Positions 1 through 7,222 of a DNA stretch of 27,565 nucleotides are shown here, piece by piece. Below the pieces are notes generated by a model that had not been told where the DNA came from, searched no databases, and saw only the letters and a list, made by a program, of their open reading frames with translations. The stretch is taken from contig CANBRH010000011.1 of assembly GCA_947371865.1 (NCBI GenBank), forward strand, positions 1 to 27,565, read 5' to 3'. The stretch's first letter is position 1. Each line of letters starts with the position of its first letter. Source of the stretch: Actinomycetota bacterium (GTDB taxonomy: Bacteria > Actinomycetota > Actinomycetes > Nanopelagicales > Nanopelagicaceae). A program made the translations under genes and the position numbers.

Positions 1-455
1 CTCGCCTTGTCACCGATCCAGGCGATCGCCCCATCAAGCCTTCAGATCTTGAAGTTGGCGCCGTCGCTCAAGTACTCCCTGAACTCTCTGGTGGAGTTGT
101 GCGCTCCCTTGAAAATATCGGCAAAGATGCCGTGCTTTTAATTCGTCTACGCCCGGAAGAATTCAATTTGGATGCCGAACGTCTCTCCTGGACGCATGAG
201 GGCATCATTGCTTTCTCTAAAATTTGTTCACATATGGGTTGTGCGGTTGCACTCTACGAGCAACAAACCAAGCACTTGCTCTGCCCTTGCCACCAATCAA
301 CGTTCGATGTCACTCGTGCCGCCAAGGTTATCTTTGGACCAGCCGCTCGCCCACTTCCTCAACTCGCGATCACCGTTGATGCCGATGGATATTTAGTTGC
401 ACAACAACCATTTACCGAACCTGTCGGACCAAGTTTCTGGGAGCGCTCCTCATGA
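1..455 (+). CDS. qcrA: Ubiquinol/menaquinol-cytochrome c reductase Rieske iron-sulfur subunit, 3' part
   Basis: Only the C-terminal part is present; the frame is open from base 3 and the true start lies left of the window. The [2Fe-2S] Rieske site is complete: Cys and His in CSHMGC (bases 225-242) and Cys and His in CPCHQSTF (282-305). The protein carries electrons from menaquinol to cytochrome c within the bc1 complex at the outer face of the membrane. The N-terminal membrane helices typical of actinobacterial QcrA are not visible. The TGA stop overlaps the qcrB ATG (ATGA), so the two are translationally coupled. By analogy with other actinobacteria, qcrC and ctaE are expected just upstream, outside the window. 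Confidence 0.95.
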   Translation, partial: RLVTDPGDRPIKPSDLEVGAVAQVLPELSGGVVRSLENIGKDAVLLIRLRPEEFNLDAERLSWTHEGIIAFSKICSHMGCAVALYEQQTKHLLCPCHQSTFDVTRAAKVIFGPAARPLPQLAITVDADGYLVAQQPFTEPVGPSFWERSS

Positions 456-2044
456 CCAATAAAGAACGCATCGCAGGCAACGTCGCTGGATATCTCGACG
501 ACCGTACTGGCGCCGCAAAGTGGTTGAAGAAGAATCTGACCAAAGTTTTCCCAGATCATTGGTCCTTCATGCTCGGCGAAATCGCCTTGTACTCCTTCAT
601 TATTCTCTTACTCTCCGGAACCTTCCTTACTTTCTGGTTTGATCCATCCCAACGAGATGTCGTCTACAACGGCTCTTACGCCCCACTTTCCCATGTAGAG
701 ATGTCAGCTGCATATGCCTCGACTTTGCACATCTCCTTTGATGTGCGCGGTGGATTGCTCATGCGTCAAATCCACCACTGGGCTGCATTGATATTCATGA
801 CCGCGATTGTCGTGCACTTGTTGCGCGTCTTCTTCACGGGCGCTTTCCGCAAGCCACGCGAATTCAACTGGTTGATCGGCGTAGGACTTTTGACGTTGGG
901 AATCGTTGAAGGCTTCTTGGGATACTCACTGCCTGATGACTTGCTCTCGGGCACCGGAATCAGAATCGCAGAAGCGATCATCCAGGCAATTCCAGTTGTT
1001 GGCTCATATCTCTCTTTCTTTGCCTTCGGAGGTCCATTTCCGGGGCATGTGTTTATTCCACGTATTTATATGGTTCATATCCTGCTACTTCCAGGTATTT
1101 TCTTGGCCTTGATCACCATTCACCTGATGTTGGTCTGGTACCAGAAGCACACCCAATATCCAGGTCCAGGCCGTACCGAGAAGAACGTAGTTGGCTATCC
1201 CTTGATGCCGGTCTACATGGCCAAAGCCGGTGGCTTCTTCTTCATCGTATTTGGCGTTACGGCATTTCTTGGTGGAGTGGCCTCCATCAACCCCATCTGG
1301 CTTTATGGGCCGTACACCCCGGGCCAAATTTCTGCGGGCTCTCAACCTGACTGGTACATGGGCTGGCTCGACGGACTGGTGCGTATGTCGCCTCCTATTG
1401 AGACACATGCCTTTGGCCACACCATCTCCTGGAATATTTTGATCCCAGGCTTGATCATTCCGGGCATTCTTTTCACTGGGATGGCGCTCTACCCGTTCAT
1501 CGAAAGCTGGATAACGGGCGATAAGCGCGAGCATCACTTATTGGATCGTCCCCGTAACGTACCGAATCGCACGGCGCTTGGAATCATGTCGTTGACCTTT
1601 ATGTTGATCTCATTGATCAACGGTGGAAACGACATTATTGCTACCCACTTCCACCTCACCATCAATGGAATTATGTGGTTTACGCGCATTGGGCTATTCA
1701 CTATCCCGCCAATTGCATTTGTGATCACCAAACGCATTTGTCTCTCACTCCAACGTGCAGATAGAGACCTCGTGCTTCACGGCCGCGAAACTGGACGATT
1801 GGTGATGACGCCTGCGGGCGAATTCGTTGAAGTGCACGAACCGATCTCCGCGGCAAAGGCTTGGACACTCACGCAACACCTCCAAGATCCTGCTCTAGCT
1901 ATCGAGAACATTGACGAGCATGGCGTGCGCAACCCCGCCGGACTCAAAGGACGCCTTCGCGCCAGATGGAGCGTTGCAAATGCCGAACAGATTCCGGCTG
2001 CAACCATCACTGAACGTAAAGAACTCGAGGGCGGACATCACTAG
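452..2044 (+). CDS. qcrB: Cytochrome bc1 complex cytochrome b subunit
   Basis: A 530-residue cytochrome b, the membrane core of the menaquinol:cytochrome c reductase. The haem b ligands are visible: His108 and His122 in helix B (QIHHWA...VVHLLRVF), and His209 and His224 in helix D, spaced by 15 residues. The Qo-site motif appears as PDWY, the usual actinobacterial form of PEWY. About eight hydrophobic helices are followed by a long charged C-terminal tail (about residues 430-530), as in actinobacterial QcrB. The ATG overlaps the qcrA stop by 4 bp. It probably forms a supercomplex with the aa3 oxidase encoded convergently at 3025-5852. Confidence 0.97.
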   Translation: MTNKERIAGNVAGYLDDRTGAAKWLKKNLTKVFPDHWSFMLGEIALYSFIILLLSGTFLTFWFDPSQRDVVYNGSYAPLSHVEMSAAYASTLHISFDVRGGLLMRQIHHWAALIFMTAIVVHLLRVFFTGAFRKPREFNWLIGVGLLTLGIVEGFLGYSLPDDLLSGTGIRIAEAIIQAIPVVGSYLSFFAFGGPFPGHVFIPRIYMVHILLLPGIFLALITIHLMLVWYQKHTQYPGPGRTEKNVVGYPLMPVYMAKAGGFFFIVFGVTAFLGGVASINPIWLYGPYTPGQISAGSQPDWYMGWLDGLVRMSPPIETHAFGHTISWNILIPGLIIPGILFTGMALYPFIESWITGDKREHHLLDRPRNVPNRTALGIMSLTFMLISLINGGNDIIATHFHLTINGIMWFTRIGLFTIPPIAFVITKRICLSLQRADRDLVLHGRETGRLVMTPAGEFVEVHEPISAAKAWTLTQHLQDPALAIENIDEHGVRNPAGLKGRLRARWSVANAEQIPAATITERKELEGGHH

Positions 2045-2062
2045 TCTGCCTTCGCCTCTTTT

Positions 2063-2542
2063 ATGATCATTCGCTCTGCCACGATCGCTGACATTCCCAC
2101 AATGTTGGAGCTCATTCATGCACTCGCGGTCTATGAGAAAGCGCCTGAAGAGGTACTCATCACCGCCGACCAGATCCAAACTCATTTCTTCGGCAATGAC
2201 CCAAAAGTCTTCTGTGAAATAGTGGAAGATAATGACGAAGTTGCCGGTTTTGCTATTTGGTTTCTCAATTACTCCACCTGGCTTGGAGTCCATGGAATCT
2301 ACTTGGAAGATCTCTTTGTTAAGCCCGAATACCGCGGCAAAGGCCACGGCAAGGCACTTCTCCAACATCTTGCGGCAAAGTGCGTAGCCCATGGTTACGG
2401 AAGATTTCAATGGTGGGTCCTTGATTGGAATAGCCCCGCCATAGAGTTTTACAGTTCGCTAGGTGCCAAAGCGATGGATGAATGGACGATCTATCGCGTC
2501 TCGGGCGATCCCCTACGTGCGCTTGGCTCTCCTCAGGATTAG
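2063..2542 (+). CDS. GNAT N-acetyltransferase, diamine/spermidine acetyltransferase-like
   Basis: A 159-residue GNAT-fold acetyltransferase. The acetyl-CoA loop is VKPEYRGKGHGKALL (R-G-K-G-H-G). The segments YEKAPEEV, YSTWLGVHGIYLEDL, LDWN and the C-terminal SLGA-MDEWT-YR closely resemble the SSAT/thialysine acetyltransferase group, which acetylates primary amines of polyamines or related substrates. The true substrate cannot be read from sequence. The ATG lies 18 bp after the qcrB stop, so it is probably co-transcribed with qcr. It converges on the SRPBCC gene with only 5 bp between stop codons and no clear terminator hairpin. Confidence 0.88.
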   Translation: MIIRSATIADIPTMLELIHALAVYEKAPEEVLITADQIQTHFFGNDPKVFCEIVEDNDEVAGFAIWFLNYSTWLGVHGIYLEDLFVKPEYRGKGHGKALLQHLAAKCVAHGYGRFQWWVLDWNSPAIEFYSSLGAKAMDEWTIYRVSGDPLRALGSPQD

Positions 2543-2547
2543 AGAGT

Positions 2548-3018
2548 TTAAGAGACTTCAGCTAATTTCTTCAGCCTCACCAATGTTTTTAAAATTGCCT
2601 TTTGATTGTTGGAATACGCATTGAGTCGGCGTAACCACCATTGCGAAAGTGAGGGCCTTCCGTCAAAGAATTCAACAACTAAGGTGTGCGATTGATCTAT
2701 TGGGGTCAATTCATAACGCCAAACGTGACGGCCGAAATGGCGCCAGGCAATTCGCTTCGATTCTTCAAATTCAATCACGGTATTGGTGATGCGATACGGC
2801 ACTTTGATCTTCATGGACATGCCAAATTTTGCGCCGAGCGATAGCCGATCTGGTCCTGAGAGTCTGCCCTGAACCGTACGCGAGCCATCGAAATCTGAGT
2901 GACGACGGGGCTGTGCCAGTAATTCGAAGATAATTGATGCCGGAGTATCAATAACGATGCTGCCCGCTTTCAGGCGTTCTATGCCTGTGTTGATGAGATC
3001 TGATCGAAGATCCCCCAC
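2548..3018 (-). CDS. SRPBCC / polyketide cyclase-dehydrase family protein
   Basis: A 156-residue protein with the START-like SRPBCC pattern: an N-terminal strand (GSIVIDTPASIIFELLAQPRR), a central region with Arg/Trp-rich strands (SKRIAWRHFGRHVWRYEL) and a C-terminal helix (NQKAILKTLVRLKKL). This fold makes a hydrophobic ligand pocket, but no catalytic set is recognisable and the ligand is unknown. The start is a GTG 6 bp after the ctaF stop, so the gene is probably the last of the ctaC-ctaD-ctaF unit. There is no evident Shine-Dalgarno sequence; coupling to ctaF is likely. Placement next to the oxidase may be only operonic. Confidence 0.8.
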   Translation of the reverse strand: MGDLRSDLINTGIERLKAGSIVIDTPASIIFELLAQPRRHSDFDGSRTVQGRLSGPDRLSLGAKFGMSMKIKVPYRITNTVIEFEESKRIAWRHFGRHVWRYELTPIDQSHTLVVEFFDGRPSLSQWWLRRLNAYSNNQKAILKTLVRLKKLAEVS

Positions 3019-3024
3019 TAGATA

Positions 3025-3432
3025 TCAGTGGGTAACGAGCGAGTCAGATGGACCTTCATACTCCAATACAAAGCCAACAATGCTGACAATTAAGGCACCG
3101 GCGGCGATGAGGGTGAGCCACCAACCAATGAGTAAACCAAGGCCAGCCGCAACGAAGGAGAGGGCAATCGGAAGTGGCCACCAGGAATGGGGTGAGTAAA
3201 AACCTAATTCACCAGCGCCATCAGCAATTTCACCCGCGGAGTTATCTTCCGGCAAGGTTCCGCCAGAACGTTTAGCTGTGAACCAAAAGTAATAGCCGAT
3301 GAGTAAGGCGAGGCCAGAACTAAGCGCGATAGCAGTGATGCCTACTGCTTCACCACCGAGTTGCCAATAGATCACGGACATCATCGCGTAAAAAACCGCG
3401 AGACCTGCAAAGAGTCGCCAGCCAGCTTTCAC
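3025..3432 (-). CDS. ctaF: Cytochrome c oxidase subunit IV, actinobacterial type
   Basis: A 135-residue membrane protein with four hydrophobic segments (about residues 5-24, 30-50, 84-102 and 104-124). The loop after helix 2 carries LPEDNSAGEIADGAGELG and FYSPHSWWP, hallmarks of the actinobacterial CtaF family (PF12270), a small structural subunit of the aa3 oxidase. The GTG start is preceded by GGAGG at 3442-3446 (9 nt spacing), which lies inside the last codons of ctaD. The ctaD and ctaF reading frames are separated by 2 bp. Confidence 0.93.
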   Translation of the reverse strand: MKAGWRLFAGLAVFYAMMSVIYWQLGGEAVGITAIALSSGLALLIGYYFWFTAKRSGGTLPEDNSAGEIADGAGELGFYSPHSWWPLPIALSFVAAGLGLLIGWWLTLIAAGALIVSIVGFVLEYEGPSDSLVTH

Positions 3433-3434
3433 GG

Positions 3435-5096
3435 TCAGTGACCTCCATCAGTGTGTGCCATATGTGGATAGTGCAGATCGAAGGCAGGACGTTCGCTGCG
3501 AATGCGTGGAATCGAAATGAAGTTATGACGAGGAGGCGGGCAGGATGTTGCCCATTCTAGAGATGCGCCATAACCCCAAGGATCATCGACAGTGACCTTA
3601 GGACTATTACGCGAGATCCAGATGTTGACCATAAATGGAATCATTGAAAGAGCCAGCAGGAAGGACCCCACGGTCGAAATCATATTCAAAGTCGTGAAGC
3701 CATCAGTTGAGAGATAGTCTGCGTAACGACGAGGCATGCCCTTGATGCCCAACCAATGTTGAATCAAGAAGGTCATGTGAAAGCCAAAAAATAGTGTCCA
3801 GAAATGGATCTTGCCCAAACGCTCATTCAGCATGTGGCCGGTCATCTTTGGCCACCAGAAATAGAAACCGGCGAACATTGCAAAGACAACGGTGCCAAAG
3901 AGCACGTAATGGAAGTGAGCCACCACAAAGTAAGAAGCAGAAACTGCAAAGTCCATAGGCGGGCTAGCCAAAATAATTCCGGTAAGCCCACCGAAGAGGA
4001 AGGTGACGAGGAAGCCTAAAACGAAGAGCATCGGAGTTTCGAAGGTTAAGGAGCCACGCCACATCGTGCCGATCCAGTTAAAGAACTTGACGCCGGTTGG
4101 GACGCCGATCAAGAAAGTCATAAAGGAGAAGAACGGCAGGAGAACTTGGCCAGTTGCAAAGAGGTGATGAGCCCAGACTGAAACAGAGAGAGCTGCAATC
4201 GCAATCGTTGCTGCGATAAGTCCCTTGTATCCAAAGACCGGCTTGCGGCTGAAGACCGGCAGAATCTCCGTAGCGATTCCGAAGAATGGAAGCGCAAGGA
4301 TGTAAACCTCAGGGTGTCCGAAGAACCAGAACAGGTGTTGCCAGAGCATGGCGCCGCCATTGGCCGGATCAAAGATATGCGAACCGAAGAGTCGATCTGA
4401 CTCCAAGCCAAAGAATGCAGCGGCTAATGGCGGGAAGGCAAGCAGGACCAAAATAGATGTAAGCAATACGTTCCAGGAAAAGATCGACATGCGGAACATC
4501 GTCATTCCAGGTGCGCGCATGGTGAAAATGGTGGTGATGAAGTTGACGCCACCGAGAATGGTTCCGACACCACCAATGGCCAAGCCGATAACCCACAAGT
4601 CGCCGCCAATACCAGGTGAGTATTGTGAATTAGCAAGCGGTGCGTAAGCGGTCCAACCGAAAGAGGCAGCGCCACCGGGACTCAGGAATCCTGCAAAGGC
4701 CATCAAGCCGCCAAAGAGGTAGAGCCAATAGGAGAGCATGTTGAGACGTGGGAAAGCTACATCTGCAGCGCCAATTTGCAGCGGCATGATGACGTTGGCA
4801 AAACCTACGAAGAGCGGCGTTGCGAACATAAGCAACATAATCGTGCCGTGCATGGTGAAAATCTGGTTGTACTGCTCGGTGCTGAGGAACTGCAAACCAG
4901 GACGGGCAAGTTCGGTACGCAGCAAAAGAGCTAAGACGCCACCAACCAAGAACCAGATAAAGGAGGTGATCAAATACAAATAACCGATTGTCTTGTGGTC
5001 TGTCGAAGTAATCCACTTAACGAAAAGTCGGCCCTTTGAAGTGGGGGCCTTCTGCGCGGCAGGCTGTGTCACAACTGGCTGTGCGTATGTAGTCAT
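3435..5096 (-). CDS. ctaD: Cytochrome c oxidase subunit I (aa3 type)
   Basis: A 553-residue catalytic haem-copper oxidase subunit that reduces O2 to water and pumps protons. Ligands are clear: His83 (haem a, MHGTIMLL), His261 with Glu263 and the cross-linked Tyr265 (GHPEVY, CuB and D-channel), His310-His311 (CuB), and His394 and His396 (HFHYVLFG; haem a3 and a). The HPEVY glutamate places it in the A1 subfamily. Twelve membrane helices are expected from length and pattern. A Shine-Dalgarno-like AAGGTGG (5105-5111) precedes the ATG. It lies 3 bp downstream of ctaC. Confidence 0.98.
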   Translation of the reverse strand: MTTYAQPVVTQPAAQKAPTSKGRLFVKWITSTDHKTIGYLYLITSFIWFLVGGVLALLLRTELARPGLQFLSTEQYNQIFTMHGTIMLLMFATPLFVGFANVIMPLQIGAADVAFPRLNMLSYWLYLFGGLMAFAGFLSPGGAASFGWTAYAPLANSQYSPGIGGDLWVIGLAIGGVGTILGGVNFITTIFTMRAPGMTMFRMSIFSWNVLLTSILVLLAFPPLAAAFFGLESDRLFGSHIFDPANGGAMLWQHLFWFFGHPEVYILALPFFGIATEILPVFSRKPVFGYKGLIAATIAIAALSVSVWAHHLFATGQVLLPFFSFMTFLIGVPTGVKFFNWIGTMWRGSLTFETPMLFVLGFLVTFLFGGLTGIILASPPMDFAVSASYFVVAHFHYVLFGTVVFAMFAGFYFWWPKMTGHMLNERLGKIHFWTLFFGFHMTFLIQHWLGIKGMPRRYADYLSTDGFTTLNMISTVGSFLLALSMIPFMVNIWISRNSPKVTVDDPWGYGASLEWATSCPPPRHNFISIPRIRSERPAFDLHYPHMAHTDGGH

Positions 5097-5099
5097 GAA

Positions 5100-5852
5100 T
5101 TAGGCCACCTTAAGTGAATTGAGATAGTCCTGATATTGAGCGGGAGTTACTACTTTGACCTTAAAGAGCATTTGTGAATGATCGCGCCCACACAGAATGT
5201 TGCAGCGACCAGGGAATTCACCCAATTTATTGGCGGAAAATTCCAGGTGGTTTTCGACATGAGGCAGATTTTGCATTTGAATCATAAACGCCGGAATCCA
5301 GAAACCATGAACCACATCAGAGGAAGTGAGCGTGAAGCGCACGCGCTCGCCTTGTGGCAAAACTAATGTTGGCGGCTTTGCCGGTGTACCCGTAACTGTT
5401 GCATTGGGACCCGAGCCAGCGTCGTCGTAAGTGAACTGCCAAGACCATTGAATGGCGTTCACGTGAATACTGTGTTTGATCTGCGAAATCGGAGTCAGCT
5501 TGGTAATTCGAGATTCATCTCGGGCTGTGTAAGCAAAGAGAACTGCCACGATGATAAACGGGATAAGTGTGTAAGCAACCTCTGTGGGCACGTTGTACCG
5601 AGTTTGCTTAGGGAACTCATCATTCTTCTTGCGGTGGAAGAAAACTGGCCAGAGAATCAAAATCAAAGTGACGACTCCGACGACTCCGGCTGTAATCCAA
5701 GCCCCCTGCCATAAGGTCAGAGAAGTATCGTTGACGCTCGACAGCCCTTTGTCGTATCCCAGTCCAGAAATATTGGAAGAGGAGCACGATGAGAGTGCGG
5801 CAACAGCGGCTGTGGCCAAAAAGGCAGACGTCAATCCCCGTTTAAATTGCAT
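5100..5852 (-). CDS. ctaC: Cytochrome c oxidase subunit II, CuA-binding lipoprotein
   Basis: A 250-residue subunit that takes electrons from cytochrome c through the CuA centre. I start it at ATG 5852, not at the in-frame ATG 5888: this gives a lipoprotein signal (MQFKRG, hydrophobic core, lipobox LSSC with Cys23), and a TATCCT -10 box lies 6 nt upstream. Two membrane helices follow (about residues 45-65 and 85-105), then the cupredoxin domain with the aromatic IQWSWQF patch. CuA ligands seen are His in VVHGFW and CNILCGRDHSQM (two Cys, His, Met). The usual Glu between the two Cys is Ile here. First gene of the ctaC-ctaD-ctaF unit. Confidence 0.96.
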   Translation of the reverse strand: MQFKRGLTSAFLATAAVAALSSCSSSNISGLGYDKGLSSVNDTSLTLWQGAWITAGVVGVVTLILILWPVFFHRKKNDEFPKQTRYNVPTEVAYTLIPFIIVAVLFAYTARDESRITKLTPISQIKHSIHVNAIQWSWQFTYDDAGSGPNATVTGTPAKPPTLVLPQGERVRFTLTSSDVVHGFWIPAFMIQMQNLPHVENHLEFSANKLGEFPGRCNILCGRDHSQMLFKVKVVTPAQYQDYLNSLKVA

Positions 5853-5858
5853 GGCGCA

Positions 5859-5864
5859 AGGATA
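5859..5864 (-). promoter_or_regulatory. Leaderless -10 box for ctaC
   Basis: On the minus strand TATCCT (TANNNT) is followed by 6 nt and the ATG at 5852. This is the spacing expected when transcription starts at the A of the start codon. There is no Shine-Dalgarno sequence. It supports ATG 5852 as the ctaC start. No convincing -35 box was seen. Confidence 0.55.
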
Positions 5865-5905
5865 CTTGGCGAATTGTCCAGTTCGCATCAGCCACTCGCT
5901 CGGGG

Positions 5906-5911
5906 TACCGT
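5906..5911 (+). promoter_or_regulatory. Leaderless -10 box for the desulfurase-like gene
   Basis: TACCGT (TANNNT) ends 7 nt before the GTG at 5919. It favours this GTG over the upstream in-frame TTG at 5847, which would overlap the ctaC coding start on the other strand. Confidence 0.5.
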
Positions 5912-5918
5912 TCTAAGC

Positions 5919-6989
5919 GTGGTTCCCGTCACAGCCCAATTTCAAGCCGAATCCGCCCTTCATCCAGCGGCGCGAGAGCTACTCCTGGAGATTTTTGACC
6001 AGGGCTGGGCCGACCCCCGAAAACTCCACCTGGAATCCAGGCGGGCAGCCATCTTGCTGCAAGAGGCAAAAGAGTCCATTGCTAACGATCTGGGCCTCTC
6101 CCCGGCTGAGATTTACTTCCTAGGTGAGATTTCTCTTGGTTTTCATCTGGCAGTCGCTGGCCTGGCTCACAACGAAGGCCGGTTGATTCATTCCAGCATT
6201 GATCGTCAAGAAGTACTTGCCCTTGCAAGTCAGTTTCCCCATGCGCTCCACGTTGGGGTTAATAATTCCGGCGAGATCTCTTTGCCCCGGCTTGCTCGCA
6301 GTGATGTGTTGCTCTGGCAATCGATAAATGCTGAAACCGGTTTGCTCAGACCCCTTCACGCCGAGTTGCAGGAGTTTTCAGGCAGCATATTTGTTGATCA
6401 CACCGCCTATCCGATGCCAGCGCCGGAGTTACCCTCGTGGACAACTGCCCTGTGGGACGCCTCATCATGGTCAGGTCCTCACGGACTCTCGATCTTCGGT
6501 CTGAAATCCGGCACGCAAAGCTGGCGTAATCCATTTCCGCATCTAGAGCAAAGTGTGGTTCCTTCCGGCTTTTCACTGCCTTTGGCTATGGCCAGTGCGG
6601 TGGCTTTGTCGCACTGGAAGAAAGATGAAATTGCCGCAACATCCAATGCGTCAGAAATGGCACAGCGCATTCGAGATTATGTATCCGTGGAAATACCACA
6701 TACCGATTTCCTTAGTGCCGATTTGCCGGCCTTACGCTCCATCCTCTCGCTCTCTTTTCTGTATGTAGATGCCGAGCGGTTGCAGGCCGATTTAGCCGCC
6801 GAAGGATTCGCTGTTGATTCAGGTTCGGCTTGCATCTCGGCAAATCTAGAGGCCAGCCATGTTCTCAAAGGAATGGGGCTGCTCTCGCAAGGAAATATCC
6901 GACTACGGCTTCATCACCGGGTAACCATCGCTGAGATCGAAGCTTTTCTACCAGTACTCAAACGGCTCGTAGAAAAACAACGTGAATAA
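5919..6989 (+). CDS. Cysteine desulfurase-like protein with degenerate PLP site
   Basis: A 356-residue protein with the overall layout of NifS/IscS-type fold I enzymes. The N-terminal LHPAARELL...GWADPRKLH block and the C-terminal GSACISANLEASHVLKGMG block (Cys305, the persulfide Cys in the family) are recognisable. Other catalytic positions are altered. The lysine that should hold PLP is Ser183 in ASSWSGPHG (usual form HK-x-x-GP-x-G). The TSG-x-TEAN phosphate-binding loop reads FLGEISLG. The His that stacks on PLP aligns with Arg in SSIDRQEVL. It is followed without a gap by a TusA-like gene. Fused 'cysteine desulfurase/TusA' proteins are annotated in some actinobacteria, so these two may work as one unit. 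A sulfur carrier or scaffold role for the oxidase or Fe-S region is inference. Confidence 0.75.
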   Translation: MVPVTAQFQAESALHPAARELLLEIFDQGWADPRKLHLESRRAAILLQEAKESIANDLGLSPAEIYFLGEISLGFHLAVAGLAHNEGRLIHSSIDRQEVLALASQFPHALHVGVNNSGEISLPRLARSDVLLWQSINAETGLLRPLHAELQEFSGSIFVDHTAYPMPAPELPSWTTALWDASSWSGPHGLSIFGLKSGTQSWRNPFPHLEQSVVPSGFSLPLAMASAVALSHWKKDEIAATSNASEMAQRIRDYVSVEIPHTDFLSADLPALRSILSLSFLYVDAERLQADLAAEGFAVDSGSACISANLEASHVLKGMGLLSQGNIRLRLHHRVTIAEIEAFLPVLKRLVEKQRE

Positions 6990-7205
6990 ATGACTGGCAA
7001 AATTATCGATGCCCGCGGAAAGCGGTGCCCTTTGCCGATTATCGAACTTGCCAAGGCGCTGACCAGCGTTGAAATAGGCGATTCACTCACTTTACTGAGC
7101 GATGACCCCGCAACATCTGCTGATCTGAACGCTTGGGCTCGAATGACCAAAAACCTAGTAGCCCCTCAAGGTGTTCATAGATATTTAGTAACGAGAAAAA
7201 ATTAG
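6990..7205 (+). CDS. tusA: TusA/SirA-family sulfurtransferase
   Basis: A 71-residue TusA-like sulfur carrier. It has the signature DARGKRCPLPIIELAKAL with the persulfide Cys13 in the CPLP motif, and the downstream DDPATSADLNAWAR segment typical of the fold. TusA proteins relay persulfide sulfur from a cysteine desulfurase to acceptors. The ATG abuts the stop of the desulfurase-like gene (TAA-ATG), so they are translationally coupled. Its TAG stop lies in an 11-bp tandem duplication shared with the end of adoK. The symbol is by family only; the acceptor is unknown. Confidence 0.88.
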   Translation: MTGKIIDARGKRCPLPIIELAKALTSVEIGDSLTLLSDDPATSADLNAWARMTKNLVAPQGVHRYLVTRKN

Positions 7206-7222
7206 CCAACAATTAGCCAACA
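7201..7222. repeat. 11-bp perfect tandem duplication at convergent stops
   Basis: ATTAGCCAACA occurs twice head to tail (7201-7211 and 7212-7222). Copy 1 carries the tusA stop (TAG 7203-7205) and copy 2 carries the adoK stop (TTA 7213-7215, TAA on the minus strand). Confidence 0.9.

Noticed and set aside
1340..1360. PDWY instead of PEWY in cytochrome b as an unusual Qo site
   Set aside because: Asp at this position is usual in actinobacterial QcrB, so it is not a finding.
1895..2410. Minus-strand open frame of 171 codons opposite qcrB and the acetyltransferase
   Set aside because: Shadow of two convincing genes; no motif and no ribosome binding site.
5847..5918. Longer N-terminus for the desulfurase-like protein from TTG 5847
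   Set aside because: It would overlap the ctaC coding start and promoter, and GTG 5919 has a -10 box at leaderless spacing and begins just before the conserved domain.
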